A stretch of DNA of 64,000 nucleotides from the NCBI GenBank assembly GCA_964487505.1, contig CAZARD010000008.1, forward strand, positions 1 to 64,000. Direction: 5' to 3'. Source of the stretch: JAFDVJ01 sp964487505. Its GTDB lineage: Bacteria; Acidobacteriota; Blastocatellia; Pyrinomonadales; Pyrinomonadaceae. A model generated the notes under the pieces. That model was not told the origin of the DNA. It saw only the letters and a list, made by a program, of their open reading frames with translations, and did not search any database. This document shows positions 35,217-43,273 of this stretch, piece by piece; within the stretch, counting starts at the first letter, position 1, and the number at the start of each line of letters is the position of its first letter. The translations under genes and the position numbers were made by a program.

Positions 35217-35444
35217 CTATTCGGAATCGGGCCGACGACGTTCCGGCGAGATCGTTGAGATCGCGTGTTTGAAGATCAGAAATTCCTGTCCACCGGCATC
35301 CAGCAGAACCGAGAACTTGTCGAAACTCTTGATCCGTCCGGCAAGTGTGGCACCGCTCAGAAGGTGGATCTGAACCGGAACCTTGTCACGCCGCGCCGAG
35401 TTCAAAAAAGCATCCTGAATGTTCTGCGCCGTTGATCTTTCCAT
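35217..35444 (-). CDS. hfq: RNA chaperone Hfq
   Basis: 75 residues from the ATG at 35444; 25 further codons upstream are open but non-homologous. The Sm1 motif (VPVQIHLLSGATLAGRIKSFDKFSVLLD) and the Sm2 motif (LIFKHAISTI) are complete, with Phe for the usual Tyr in (Y/F)KHA. The N-terminal NIQDAFLN matches the family's first helix. Hfq forms a hexameric ring that pairs small RNAs with mRNAs. It is next to miaA as in proteobacteria, which supports the call. The acidic C-terminal tail is very short. Confidence 0.93.
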   Translation of the reverse strand: MERSTAQNIQDAFLNSARRDKVPVQIHLLSGATLAGRIKSFDKFSVLLDAGGQEFLIFKHAISTISPERRRPDSE

Positions 35445-35532
35445 AAGATTGGTCTTCAGCCGAATTGGTATAAGACGAACAGTTTGGATTATAGCAGATT
35501 TGACCTTCCTGACAAGCAATTTTCGACGGCGG

Positions 35533-36462
35533 TCATTTCGCCAAGTCTAACAATTGCCGAATGATGCGCGGATCATCGCCAAAACCCTCAAGCCATTTCG
35601 CCCCGGGTTCCTTGCGGAACCACGTGAGTTGCCGCTTGGCGTAGTTCCGGACGTCCTGTTGAGTCTTCTCGATGGCGCTCCGCAGATCGCGCTCGCCGCG
35701 CAGATACTCGCAGACGCGGCGATATCCGTGAGCGCCGAGTGCATTAGTCCCGTCCGGAATCCCGTTTGCGCGCAGCCTTGCCACCTCGTCGACGAGGCCG
35801 CGTTCGAAATGGAGGACGGCGCGCGCGTTGATCCGCGCGTAAAGTTCTTCGCGCGGCGGGTTGAGGACGAAGGTCTCGATCCGCGCGGCGAACTCCGGAG
35901 GGTCAACACGATTCGGCTGAGCCTCAGAGATCCGCTGCCCGGTCTGGTAGAGGACCTCAAGCGCGCGCATCACGCGCACGTAATCGCGCGGAAAAAGCCG
36001 TTCGGCCGTGACCGGATCGACGTCGGCGAGCATCGCGTGCAGATATTCCGCGCCTTCTTGATCTTTCAAGGCGCGGAGACGTTCCCGCACCGCGGGATCG
36101 GTCTTCGGGCTCTCGAACAACGGCTGGCGAAGGGTGCGCAGATAGAAGCCGGTTCCGCCGACGAGGACCGGCACATTGCCGCGCGACTCGATCTCGACGA
36201 TCTTCTCGCCTGCGTCCCGCGCCCAATCGGCCGCGGTGTAGTTGACAGTCGGCGGAACGTAATCGATCAGATGATGCGGCACTCCGCGCTTTTCCTCATC
36301 GGAAGGCTTGGCGGTCGCTATCTCGATCTCCTGATAGATCTGGACCGAATCGCAGTTGATCACCTCGCCGTTGCCGAGAGCGAGCGCGAGTTCGACGCCC
36401 AAGGCAGTCTTGCCCGACGCCGTCGGCCCGACGATCGAAAAGATTCTCGGCGAACGATCCAC
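35533..36462 (-). CDS. miaA: tRNA dimethylallyltransferase
   Basis: 309 residues. The P-loop is IFSIVGPTASGKTALGVELA, then NCDSVQIYQEIEIATAKPS and GVPHHLIDY (substrate-binding), and VLVGGTGFYLRTL. It transfers a dimethylallyl group to A37 of tRNAs reading UNN codons, using DMAPP, a product of the MEP pathway whose genes dxr and ispG lie nearby. It is the first gene of the six-gene minus-strand operon, 88 bases before hfq. Confidence 0.94.
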   Translation of the reverse strand: MDRSPRIFSIVGPTASGKTALGVELALALGNGEVINCDSVQIYQEIEIATAKPSDEEKRGVPHHLIDYVPPTVNYTAADWARDAGEKIVEIESRGNVPVLVGGTGFYLRTLRQPLFESPKTDPAVRERLRALKDQEGAEYLHAMLADVDPVTAERLFPRDYVRVMRALEVLYQTGQRISEAQPNRVDPPEFAARIETFVLNPPREELYARINARAVLHFERGLVDEVARLRANGIPDGTNALGAHGYRRVCEYLRGERDLRSAIEKTQQDVRNYAKRQLTWFRKEPGAKWLEGFGDDPRIIRQLLDLAK

Positions 36463-36489
36463 CGTTCAATTCTGCGACATCAACCGGAG

Positions 36490-36646
36490 AGAGCGCAAAG
36501 CGCGAAGCAGTGCGGAGCGTGAAGTAGTGCAAAGTGCATAGTGCGAAGTGCATAGTTCGCGGTGCTAGTTTGTTTGGTGCTTGCAGTGTACGTCATCGCC
36601 TTAACCACTCAGCATTTTGCACTATGCACTATGCACTCTGCACTGC
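36490..36646. repeat. Inverted heptamer array, GTGCAAA family, copy C
   Basis: The left arm (36490-36560) has degenerate GCGCAAA, GTGCAAA, GTGCATA units ending in CATAGTTCGCGG-TGCTAG. The right arm (36611-36646) is TTTGCACTATGCACTATGCAC. The centre is about 50 bases. It lies between the divergent miaA and the formate dehydrogenase cluster; the gene-free stretch 36463-36818 holds this repeat plus the regulatory sites listed next. Confidence 0.85.
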
Positions 36647-36674
36647 CTTCCCTCGTGTAACTTTCCGCACCGTT

Positions 36675-36693
36675 TTGCGGGAAAATCCGCGAA
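36675..36693. promoter_or_regulatory. Candidate activator site, copy 1
   Basis: The palindrome GCGGGAAAATCCGC (36677-36690) differs at one base from GCGGAAAAATCCGC at 41227-41240. Extra half-sites TCCGC (36664) and GCGGAA (36699) flank it. It lies 44 bases upstream of the -24 element of a sigma-54-type promoter, where enhancer-binding activators normally sit. Confidence 0.55.
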
Positions 36694-36732
36694 CGGGCGC
36701 GGAATTGTCGGAGCGAATGCGGGTTTTGCGCT

Positions 36733-36748
36733 AGGCATAAGTCTTGCT
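36733..36748 (+). promoter_or_regulatory. Candidate sigma-54 promoter of the formate dehydrogenase operon
   Basis: AGGCATAAGTCTTGCT fits the TGGCAC-N5-TTGC rule: GG at 36734-36735 and GC at 36746-36747 have the exact 10-base separation, and GGCA and TTGCT match consensus. The predicted start is near 36759, giving a leader of about 60 bases to the zinc-ribbon ATG. Confidence 0.55.
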
Positions 36749-36818
36749 TGACGTGAGGTAAACCGGGCGCCGCGCCCACATCGCGGTGTCGTGCGGGCAA
36801 TCAAGCCGGAGGTTGAAA

Positions 36819-37052
36819 ATGGTTAGATTGAGAGAGTATCTGGACGCCGACCGTCAAGGACCGATAAACCCGTCGGTTTTCAAGACCGACGAGAACAAGA
36901 ACCGCGTATATTGCGGTATGTGCGGCGGTATCTTTTTCGTCGATGACGGGCTTTACGAGGCCATCATCCGGGCGATAAAAGAGACCACCGAAAGCCCTTT
37001 CCTCTGCACCGAATGCCAGCAGGAAGTCGACGGACTGGCGTACCGTACGTAA
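36819..37052 (+). CDS. Small zinc-ribbon protein
   Basis: 77 residues from the ATG at 36819, which has CGGAGG 6 bases upstream. Four cysteines in two knuckles (YCGMCGG, Cys32/35; LCTECQQ, Cys63/66) make a treble-clef or zinc-ribbon fold likely. No family is recognised. It is the first gene of the cluster and sits 5 bases before the formate dehydrogenase gene. A role in maturing or regulating that enzyme is possible but unproven. Confidence 0.72.
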   Translation: MVRLREYLDADRQGPINPSVFKTDENKNRVYCGMCGGIFFVDDGLYEAIIRAIKETTESPFLCTECQQEVDGLAYRT

Positions 37053-37057
37053 ACGAA

Positions 37058-39742
37058 ATGATAAACGCAACGATCAACGGAAAGCGCTACGGGTTCGAAT
37101 CGAAGATGTCGATCCTCAAGGCGCTCAGATCGGTCGGACTCGACGTCCCGACGCTTTGCCACGACGACCGGCTCAAAGACGTCGGCGCCTGCCGGTTGTG
37201 CCTTGTCCGCGTCGCCGGGGCGAACCAGGCGATCGTCTCCTGCGAGAACGATATTTTCGACGGGATCGAGATCGAAACGCACACGCCCGATGTCGAGGAA
37301 TCGCGCGAGATGAGCCTGCGGATGCTGGCGCGGCGGTACCCGCTCAAGGCGTACAAGGAATTTCCCGACAAGCCGTTCCACCGGCTTGCCCGGGACTACG
37401 GGCTCACCGACGCGGATTTCCGAACGGATCTCAACGGCGACCTCGTCGACGACTCCCATCCCTATATCCGAGTCGATATGACGCGCTGCGTCGACTGTTA
37501 TCGTTGCGTCCGGATCTGCGACGAGGTCCAGGGCCAGTATGTCTGGCAAGTTTATGATCGCGGAAGAAAGACGCGGATCACGCCGAATTCGGGGACGACC
37601 CTCCGCGAAAGCACCTGCGTCAGCTGCGGGGCGTGCGTCGACACCTGCCCGACCGGCGCGCTTGAAGACAAATCGGTGCTCGAGCACGGCGTTCCGACCG
37701 ATTGGACGAAATCGGTCTGCCCGTATTGCGGTACCGGTTGCGAGATCAATGTCGGTCGCCGGGGCGACCGTATCGTCCAGATCAAACCCGTCCAGGATTC
37801 GCCGGTAAACCACGGCCATCTGTGCGTCAAAGGCGCATACGCGTTCGATTTCGTATATGCCGAAGATCGCGCGACCGAACCGATGATCCGAGAGAAAGGC
37901 GGCGAATGGAAAAAGGTCTCGTGGGAAGAGGCGATCGGGTTCACGGTCGCGAAACTCAAGGAGATCGTCGAACGCGACGGGGCCGACGCGGCAGCCGTGC
38001 TCGGGTCGGCGCGGGCGACCAACGAAGAGAACTATCTCGCTCAGAAGTTCGCTCGGGTCTGTCTCGAGACGAACAATGTCGACAACTGCGCCCGCGTCTG
38101 CCACACGCCGTCGGCCGCGGCGCTGAAGATGATGCTTGGTGCGGGCGCGGCGACGAATTCGTTCCGCGACATCGAGTTCGCCGAGACGATAATGATCTGC
38201 GGCGCGAATCCGACCGAGAATCATCCGGTCCTCGGTTCGCGCATCAAGCAGGCCGTTCGCCAGAACGGCGCGAACCTGATCGTCATCGATCCGCGAAAGA
38301 TCGAATTGACGCGGTTCGCGAAACTCCATCTGCAGCTCCGGCCAGGGACGAACATCGCGATGCTTAACGGCCTCGCGAACGTGATCATCGAGGAAGGACT
38401 GGTCGATCGGGAGTTTATCGGGAAACGGGTCACCGACTTCGAAAAGTTCGCCGAGTTCGTGCGCGACTTCACGCCCGAGCGAGTTTCGGGGATCTGCGAG
38501 GTCCCGGCTGACCTGATCCGGCGCGCGGCGCGCCTGTACGCGACCGCGAAGCCCGCGATGTGCGTCCACGGGCTCGGCACGACCGAGCACACGCAGGGAA
38601 CCGAGGGCGTGATGGGACTCATCAATCTCGCGTTGCTGACCGGCAATCTCGGCAAGCGCGGCACCGGCGTCAACCCGCTCCGCGGCCAGAACAACGTCCA
38701 GGGCGCGGCTCATATGGGCTGTGATCCCGGGATTCTCACCGGTTCGATCGCCGTCGAGGATGGCCGCGCGCATTTTGAGAGCGTTTGGAAGACCGAGATC
38801 CCGACCCGGAAGGGGCTTAGCCAGCTTCAGATGATGGACGCCGCGCGCGCCTCGAAGTTGAAGGCGCTTTGGGTCATCGGTTACGACGTATTTTTGAGCA
38901 ACGCGAACGCAGCGGAGACCTTCGCGGCGTTTGACAATATGGAACTCGTGATCGTGCAGGATATGTTCCTTAACGAGACGGCGCGAGAATTCGGGACGGT
39001 CTTCTTCCCGGCGGCGTCGAGTTTCGAGAAGGACGGCACGTTTATGAACGGCGAACGCCGCGTGTCGCGCGTCCGAAAGGTCGTCGACGAGATCGGCAAT
39101 TCGCGCAGCGACTGGGAGATCATCTGCGATGTCGCGCGCGCTTTCGGCAAGGGAGAGCATTTCGATTTCGAATCGCCGGAAGAGATCTGGAACGAGATCC
39201 GCGCCGTCTGGCCCGGGAGTTTCGGGATCACGTACGATCGGATAAACGATCACGGTCTGCAATGGAACTGTCCCGACACGGACCATCCGGGCACCGAGGT
39301 GTTGCACGGCGAGACGTTCGGGGCCGGCGTCCAGACATCGCTCCGCCGGCTCAAGTTCATTCCGACGAAAGAGGTCGTTTCCGACGAGTTTCCGCTACTT
39401 CTCAGCACCGGCCGCACGCTCTATCAGTTCAATGCCGGCACGATGACGCTGCGGACGAAGAACAAGATCCTGCGGCCCTCCGATCTGCTCTACATCGCCC
39501 CGGTCGACGCCGAGGCGCTCGGCATTGCCGACGGCGAAACGGTCCGGATCAGCAGTCGCTACGGATCGGCCCGGCTGCCAGTGAAGATCAATCCGGTCGT
39601 GCGGAACGGCGAACTGTTCGCGACGTTCCATAATCCCGAGGTCCTGCTGAACCGCATCACGAGTTCGAACCGTGACCGGTTCGTGCACACCCCGGAATTC
39701 AAGGTGACGGCGGTCAGGGTCGAAAAGATCGACGGCAATTGA
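37058..39742 (+). CDS. fdhA: Formate dehydrogenase alpha subunit (Mo/W-bis-MGD, Cys type)
   Basis: 894 residues. An N-terminal [2Fe-2S] domain (Cys34, 45, 48, 62) is followed by NuoG-like and ferredoxin segments (CVDCYRCVRICD; CVSCGACVDTCP). The molybdopterin oxidoreductase part starts with its own 4Fe-4S motif, CPYCGTGCEINV. The catalytic position is Cys348 in NCARVCHTPSAAAL, where FdhH has selenocysteine, so no selenium machinery is required. The C-terminal MGD-binding domain is complete (LSTGRTLYQFNAGTMTLRTK). It should oxidise formate to CO2 (or the reverse) in the cytoplasm, since there is no Tat signal. No NAD-binding beta subunit is nearby, so the electron acceptor is unknown. Confidence 0.92.
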   Translation: MINATINGKRYGFESKMSILKALRSVGLDVPTLCHDDRLKDVGACRLCLVRVAGANQAIVSCENDIFDGIEIETHTPDVEESREMSLRMLARRYPLKAYKEFPDKPFHRLARDYGLTDADFRTDLNGDLVDDSHPYIRVDMTRCVDCYRCVRICDEVQGQYVWQVYDRGRKTRITPNSGTTLRESTCVSCGACVDTCPTGALEDKSVLEHGVPTDWTKSVCPYCGTGCEINVGRRGDRIVQIKPVQDSPVNHGHLCVKGAYAFDFVYAEDRATEPMIREKGGEWKKVSWEEAIGFTVAKLKEIVERDGADAAAVLGSARATNEENYLAQKFARVCLETNNVDNCARVCHTPSAAALKMMLGAGAATNSFRDIEFAETIMICGANPTENHPVLGSRIKQAVRQNGANLIVIDPRKIELTRFAKLHLQLRPGTNIAMLNGLANVIIEEGLVDREFIGKRVTDFEKFAEFVRDFTPERVSGICEVPADLIRRAARLYATAKPAMCVHGLGTTEHTQGTEGVMGLINLALLTGNLGKRGTGVNPLRGQNNVQGAAHMGCDPGILTGSIAVEDGRAHFESVWKTEIPTRKGLSQLQMMDAARASKLKALWVIGYDVFLSNANAAETFAAFDNMELVIVQDMFLNETAREFGTVFFPAASSFEKDGTFMNGERRVSRVRKVVDEIGNSRSDWEIICDVARAFGKGEHFDFESPEEIWNEIRAVWPGSFGITYDRINDHGLQWNCPDTDHPGTEVLHGETFGAGVQTSLRRLKFIPTKEVVSDEFPLLLSTGRTLYQFNAGTMTLRTKNKILRPSDLLYIAPVDAEALGIADGETVRISSRYGSARLPVKINPVVRNGELFATFHNPEVLLNRITSSNRDRFVHTPEFKVTAVRVEKIDGN

Positions 39743-39865
39743 GACCGTCCGGTCGGGCCGGTTCCGATCGGCCGATCTGATTGAAAAGCTAATCGACGGA
39801 ATCGCGGCGCGGTTCGATCGACCGAACTGCGCCGGACCGAGATTCCGAAGTTGGGAGGTTCGGTT

Positions 39866-40261
39866 ATGTTTGCGCAACGGGAACACGAAAGCACTCTGTT
39901 GTTTACCGAACGTTGGGCGGCGCGCCTGGCGAGCGTCGTTTGTCTTGCGATCATCTTCCTGTTCTTCGCGGGCGAAGGCTTTGATTTCGGCGCCGTCCGC
40001 GCAGTCGAATACGTGGGGCTTGCGTTTTTCCCGCTCGGCGTGATGATCGGGCTGGTGCTTGCTTGGCGCGAGGAACTGATCGGCGGGACGGTCGCGATCG
40101 TCTCGATCGCGGCGTTCTACCTGATCTATGGAATGATCCTGAGCGGTCGGCTTTGGCAGGGCTGGGCGTTTCTGCCGTTCCTGGTCCCGGGCTTTCTGTT
40201 CGTGATCTATGGTCTTCAGACGCGCATCGCGCGCGCGGTCGGCGGCGACGGGAAATCCTGA
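39866..40261 (+). CDS. Small four-helix membrane protein
   Basis: 131 residues from the ATG at 39866, with GGGAGG 7 bases upstream. Four hydrophobic helices lie at about 20-40, 46-66, 71-92 and 97-117. Apart from FTERWAARLASVVCLAI at the start and the GEGFDF loop, nothing diagnostic is visible. It lies in the inner membrane. Position inside the formate dehydrogenase/stress cluster is the only clue to its role. Confidence 0.7.
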   Translation: MFAQREHESTLLFTERWAARLASVVCLAIIFLFFAGEGFDFGAVRAVEYVGLAFFPLGVMIGLVLAWREELIGGTVAIVSIAAFYLIYGMILSGRLWQGWAFLPFLVPGFLFVIYGLQTRIARAVGGDGKS

Positions 40262-40277
40262 CGAATTGGGGGGATCT

Positions 40278-40796
40278 ATGAAGGTCAAGAATCTCAAAAG
40301 GGACGAATGCTACGATGTGCTTCGGAAGGCCCGACTCGGACGCCTCGCGTGCGCGCTCGACGGCCAGCCGTACATCGTGCCGGTCAGTTTTGCGTACGAC
40401 GACGGGGAATTCATCTATTCATTCGCGACCGTCGGCCAGAAGATCGATTGGATGCGAAGGAACCCCAAGGTCTGCATCGAGGTCGAGGACATCGTCGACA
40501 AGCAGAATTGGACGACGCTGGTGATCTTCGGCCGATATGAGGAACTCGTCGATGACCCCGAATTCGAGGACGAGCGTACACACGCCCGCGATCTGCTTGC
40601 AAAGTCGGCGACCTGGTGGCAGCCTGCGTATTTCGTCGGTGCCGAACGAAAGGATATCGAAGAGGTTCCTGTCTTCTATCGGATCCGGGTCGAGAGGATA
40701 ACCGGCCATCATTCGTTCAATGAACATATCGACGCGATGATTCCTCCCGGAGAGCCGGGGGCTCTGAAGAAGAAGCGGATTCGGGGACTTTGGTGA
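40278..40796 (+). CDS. Pyridoxamine-phosphate-oxidase-like FMN-binding protein
   Basis: 172 residues from the ATG at 40278. It is a split beta-barrel fold: LRKARLGRLACALDGQPYIVPVSFAYDDGEFIYSFATVGQKIDWMRRNPKVCIEVEDI is typical of the FMN- or F420-binding group that includes nitroimidazole-resistance proteins, and it contains the usual phosphate-contact strand. WTTLVIFGRYEELVDD follows. The substrate is unknown. It is 16 bases after the membrane protein gene and 1 base before the thioredoxin gene. Confidence 0.85.
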   Translation: MKVKNLKRDECYDVLRKARLGRLACALDGQPYIVPVSFAYDDGEFIYSFATVGQKIDWMRRNPKVCIEVEDIVDKQNWTTLVIFGRYEELVDDPEFEDERTHARDLLAKSATWWQPAYFVGAERKDIEEVPVFYRIRVERITGHHSFNEHIDAMIPPGEPGALKKKRIRGLW

Positions 40797-40797
40797 A

Positions 40798-41223
40798 ATG
40801 GCTAAGACCGTCAGATGCGCGAAGTGCGGGGCCGTCAATCGGACCGTGGCTCGATCGGGGAAGATCGCCGTTTGCGGACGGTGCGGCGAGCGGCTCGGCG
40901 AGGCCAAGCCGCTCGAGGTCACGGACTCGAATTTCGCGTCGGTAGTCGAGGCGGCGGACCGTCCGGTCATCGTCGATTTCTGGGCCGGCTGGTGCGGGCC
41001 TTGCCTGAAGATCGCGCCGACGATCGAGTCGCTCGCGGCGGAGCTCGCCGGGCGTGCGGTCGTCGGAAAGCTCAATGTCGATCAGAATCCCCGTGTCGCT
41101 TCGCAGTTCCGCGTCCAGAGCATCCCGACGCTGATAATTTTCAAGCACGGACTCGAATTCGATCGTCTGATCGGCGTTCAGACGCGGGAAGCGATATTGC
41201 GCCGGCTCGAACTCGCCTTCTGA
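40798..41223 (+). CDS. trxC: Thioredoxin 2 (TrxC-like) with N-terminal zinc finger
   Basis: 141 residues. The N-terminal zinc-binding module has two CxxC pairs (Cys7/10, Cys26/29), as in E. coli TrxC. The thioredoxin fold follows with the active site FWAGWCGPCLKIAP and the cis-proline segment SIPTLIIFKHG. It reduces protein disulfides and takes part in oxidative-stress defence in the cytoplasm. It is the last gene of the first transcription unit of the cluster. Confidence 0.93.
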   Translation: MAKTVRCAKCGAVNRTVARSGKIAVCGRCGERLGEAKPLEVTDSNFASVVEAADRPVIVDFWAGWCGPCLKIAPTIESLAAELAGRAVVGKLNVDQNPRVASQFRVQSIPTLIIFKHGLEFDRLIGVQTREAILRRLELAF

Positions 41224-41224
41224 T

Positions 41225-41275
41225 TCGCGGAAAAATCCGCACAAGCAAACGCAAAAAAACTCAAATCCGCTGCGG
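41225..41275. promoter_or_regulatory. Candidate activator sites, copy 2
   Basis: GCGGAAAAATCCGC (41227-41240) matches copy 1 at 13 of 14 positions. A second palindrome, CCGCTGCGG (41267-41275), lies 26 bases later and shares the CCGC/GCGG half-sites. The first is 75 bases and the second about 40 bases upstream of the -24 element. Confidence 0.5.
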
Positions 41276-41313
41276 CGGTCGCCGAAAGTCCTTATTCTGT
41301 CGTGTTTCGGCAT

Positions 41314-41329
41314 CGGCACGTCCTTTGCG
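41314..41329 (+). promoter_or_regulatory. Candidate sigma-54 promoter of the DUF5335/usp genes
   Basis: CGGCACGTCCTTTGCG: GG at 41315-41316 and GC at 41327-41328 are spaced exactly as required, and GGCACG and TTTGC match the consensus. The predicted start is near 41340, leaving about 29 bases with GGAGG before the ATG at 41369. Confidence 0.6.
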
Positions 41330-41368
41330 AGGGAAAGGTTGAATGATTCCGAACATTCGGAGGTTGTG

Positions 41369-41752
41369 ATGACGTTTGATATACCCAGAGAGAAATGGAC
41401 GGAATTCCTGAACGATTTCAGCAAGCGGCGTTACGGTTGGGAAACGAAGGTCGAGGTTGTTTCCGAGTCTCTGGGCGACCAGATCCTATCGAAGGGCCTG
41501 CCGTTGATCGGCGTCGCGTGCGACGCGCATCACGGGACGACGGCGATCGAGATCCTGACCGGCGAGACCCTTGAGCATCAGACGCATACCATCGCCGATC
41601 CGACAACGGTCGCGTATCTGGACGACCCCGGCGGATATCGCGGAATACTCGAGATCGAGGAAGCGGACGGGACAAAGACGCTCGTCGCACTGATCGATCC
41701 GATGCCGGTGCATATCGGCTACGCCGCGTACAAGATCGTTGCGGCTTCCTGA
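41369..41752 (+). CDS. DUF5335 family protein
   Basis: 127 residues from the ATG at 41369 (CGGAGG upstream; the frame is open from 41339). Typical of the family are IPREKWTEFLNDFSKRRYGWETKVEV at the start and VAYLDDPGGYRGILEIEEADGTKTLVALIDPM near the end. The function is unknown. These proteins are often encoded beside universal stress proteins, as here. Cytoplasmic. Confidence 0.82.
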   Translation: MTFDIPREKWTEFLNDFSKRRYGWETKVEVVSESLGDQILSKGLPLIGVACDAHHGTTAIEILTGETLEHQTHTIADPTTVAYLDDPGGYRGILEIEEADGTKTLVALIDPMPVHIGYAAYKIVAAS

Positions 41753-41778
41753 ACGGAAGTTCGCAAACGGAGGTGAAT

Positions 41779-42228
41779 ATGAAGATCCTCGTTGCAACGG
41801 ACGGTTCCGATTACAGCCGTCAGGCAATCGAAAAATGCACGTATTTCGTCGCGCCGGAAGGCAAGACCGAGATCATGATCATTTCGGCGGCCGAGAACGT
41901 GACGCCGATCGCGGCCGAGCCGTTCGGCGTTTCGAACCAATACTACGCCGAGGTCGCGGCCGATCTGAGAAAGCAGGCGGCCAACGCGGTCACGGATGCC
42001 GAGAAGATCATCGGCGAGAAATGCGCCGGACGCGATTTCACGGTCACGACCGAAGTCTATCAGGGCAACGTGAAAGAGGAGATCGTCGAGGCGGCGAAGC
42101 GTTTCGGCGCGGATCTGATCGTCGTCGGTTCGCACGGCTATGGATTTCTGAGCCGAATGCTGCTCGGATCGGTCTCGGATTTCGTGATCCATCACGCGCC
42201 GTGCTCGGTCCTGATCGTGCGGAAGTAA
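41779..42228 (+). CDS. Universal stress protein (UspA family)
   Basis: 149 residues from the ATG at 41779, with an ACGGAGGTGA site upstream. It is a complete Usp domain: KILVATDGSDYSRQAIEKC at the start, and the ATP-binding motif GADLIVVGSHGYGFLSRMLLGSVSDFVIHHAPCSVLIV at the end (G-2x-G-9x-G-S type). It is expected to bind ATP and dimerise. It lies 26 bases after the DUF5335 gene and is the last gene of the cluster. Confidence 0.93.
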   Translation: MKILVATDGSDYSRQAIEKCTYFVAPEGKTEIMIISAAENVTPIAAEPFGVSNQYYAEVAADLRKQAANAVTDAEKIIGEKCAGRDFTVTTEVYQGNVKEEIVEAAKRFGADLIVVGSHGYGFLSRMLLGSVSDFVIHHAPCSVLIVRK

Positions 42229-42596
42229 GATCGGGTCCGACGGGCTCGGGCGAATGGGCGACGTCGGTCGTTGGCTTCTTGGCCGCGCGTTCAAAATGTC
42301 GGGCTCCCGGCGGTTCCCGGTCCCCGATCGGAGGCGTTGAAAACACGATCGACTGCGGACGGAATTGCCAGATCGCGGATACGGCGTTTTGCGCGGATGG
42401 ATTTGAATTTGCGAATCCGCGTGATCGACGTCGTCCGTGGTCAAGAACCGTATAGATCGAGTGGCTTTTTCGCGTGTTCAAACTCTCTCCGGTTGCGATT
42501 GCCAAAACCGCAAATCGCAGATTCCAAATCGCAAGTCCCAGATCGGCGCCTCACGCGGTCGGTTTTGTTCCGTCGGCGTTCTGCCGTCGTGACATC
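42229..42596. other. Gene-free stretch with one degenerate heptamer array
   Basis: No gene is supported here. At 42490-42546 there is a degenerate AAATCGC/AAGTCCC array with a 7-base period and a short inverted arm (GGTTGCGATTGCC). The rest shows nothing I can interpret. Confidence 0.6.
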
Positions 42597-42625
42597 TTGT
42601 CTCTCACGGGAAACTACGCTATCTT
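42597..42625 (+). promoter_or_regulatory. Sigma-70-like promoter for the sigma factor/CHAT genes
   Basis: TTGTCT (42597-42602), a 17-base spacer, and TATCTT (42620-42625). Start predicted near 42632, about 45 bases before the TTG start codon. Confidence 0.45.
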
Positions 42626-42676
42626 TACAAACGAATTTACCCCGCAATTATCAGACTGCTTTCAGAGGCTAGAGGT

Positions 42677-43234
42677 TTGGCTCACGGTTCAGCGAAGAAA
42701 GATGTCACGCCTGAGAAGTTTGAGGCATTTTTGCGTTGGCTCGATCCTGACCGCGATCGCGCCGGCGAGGCGTACGAGCGACTGCGCTTTCGCCTGATAA
42801 CCTTTTTCACCGGCCGGAAATGCAACGATCCGGATCATCTGGCGGACGAGACTATCAACCGCGTTTGCCTCAAGTTCGAATCGGAAGTTGTTGAAAACAA
42901 ACTCGCTTATGTATATGGCTTTGCACGCAACGTGTTTCTTGAACATATCCGCCGTCGCAAAGATCACGTCAGCATCGACGACGTTGAACTCGCCGCCGCC
43001 CGTGAAAAAACCGCCGATCCTTCGCACGCGTGTCTCGACAGATGCCTCGCCGAACTGCCGAAAGAGAGCCGGACTCTGGTCCTCGATTATTTTTCCGAAG
43101 CGAAGCGCGCGAAAATCGATCTCCACAGACAGCTTGCGGACCGATTCGCGAGTTCTCAGACTGCGCTGCGGATGCGGATCGTCCGCATCAAACAGAAGCT
43201 CAGACTCTGTCTGGACGAATGCGCGGCGGCCTAG
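42677..43234 (+). CDS. ECF-like sigma-70 family factor
   Basis: 185 residues from a TTG start; no ATG or GTG is available in frame before the conserved part. Region 2 is recognisable (DPDHLADETINRVCLKFESEVVENKLAYVYGFARNVFLEHIRRRK), as is region 4 (LPKESRTLVLDYFSEAKRAKIDLHRQLADRFASSQTALRMRIVRIKQKL). The helix-turn-helix is divergent, and the protein is far from the RpoE type at 6200. It lies 39 bases upstream of the CHAT protein gene, whose N-terminal cytoplasmic part and single membrane helix look like an anti-sigma module. Confidence 0.8.
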   Translation: MAHGSAKKDVTPEKFEAFLRWLDPDRDRAGEAYERLRFRLITFFTGRKCNDPDHLADETINRVCLKFESEVVENKLAYVYGFARNVFLEHIRRRKDHVSIDDVELAAAREKTADPSHACLDRCLAELPKESRTLVLDYFSEAKRAKIDLHRQLADRFASSQTALRMRIVRIKQKLRLCLDECAAA

Positions 43235-43273
43235 GATGTTATCTTTCGCCGTTGAACGGCACTTGTGAATGTG

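Noticed and set aside
38090..38110. Possible selenocysteine codon in formate dehydrogenase
   Set aside because: The catalytic codon at 38099-38101 is TGC (Cys348), not TGA, so this is the cysteine form.
36953..39307. 784-codon open frame on the minus strand across fdhA
   Set aside because: It is the antisense shadow of a GC-rich gene: no ribosome site, no recognisable family, and the plus strand encodes a complete FdhA with all cofactor motifs.
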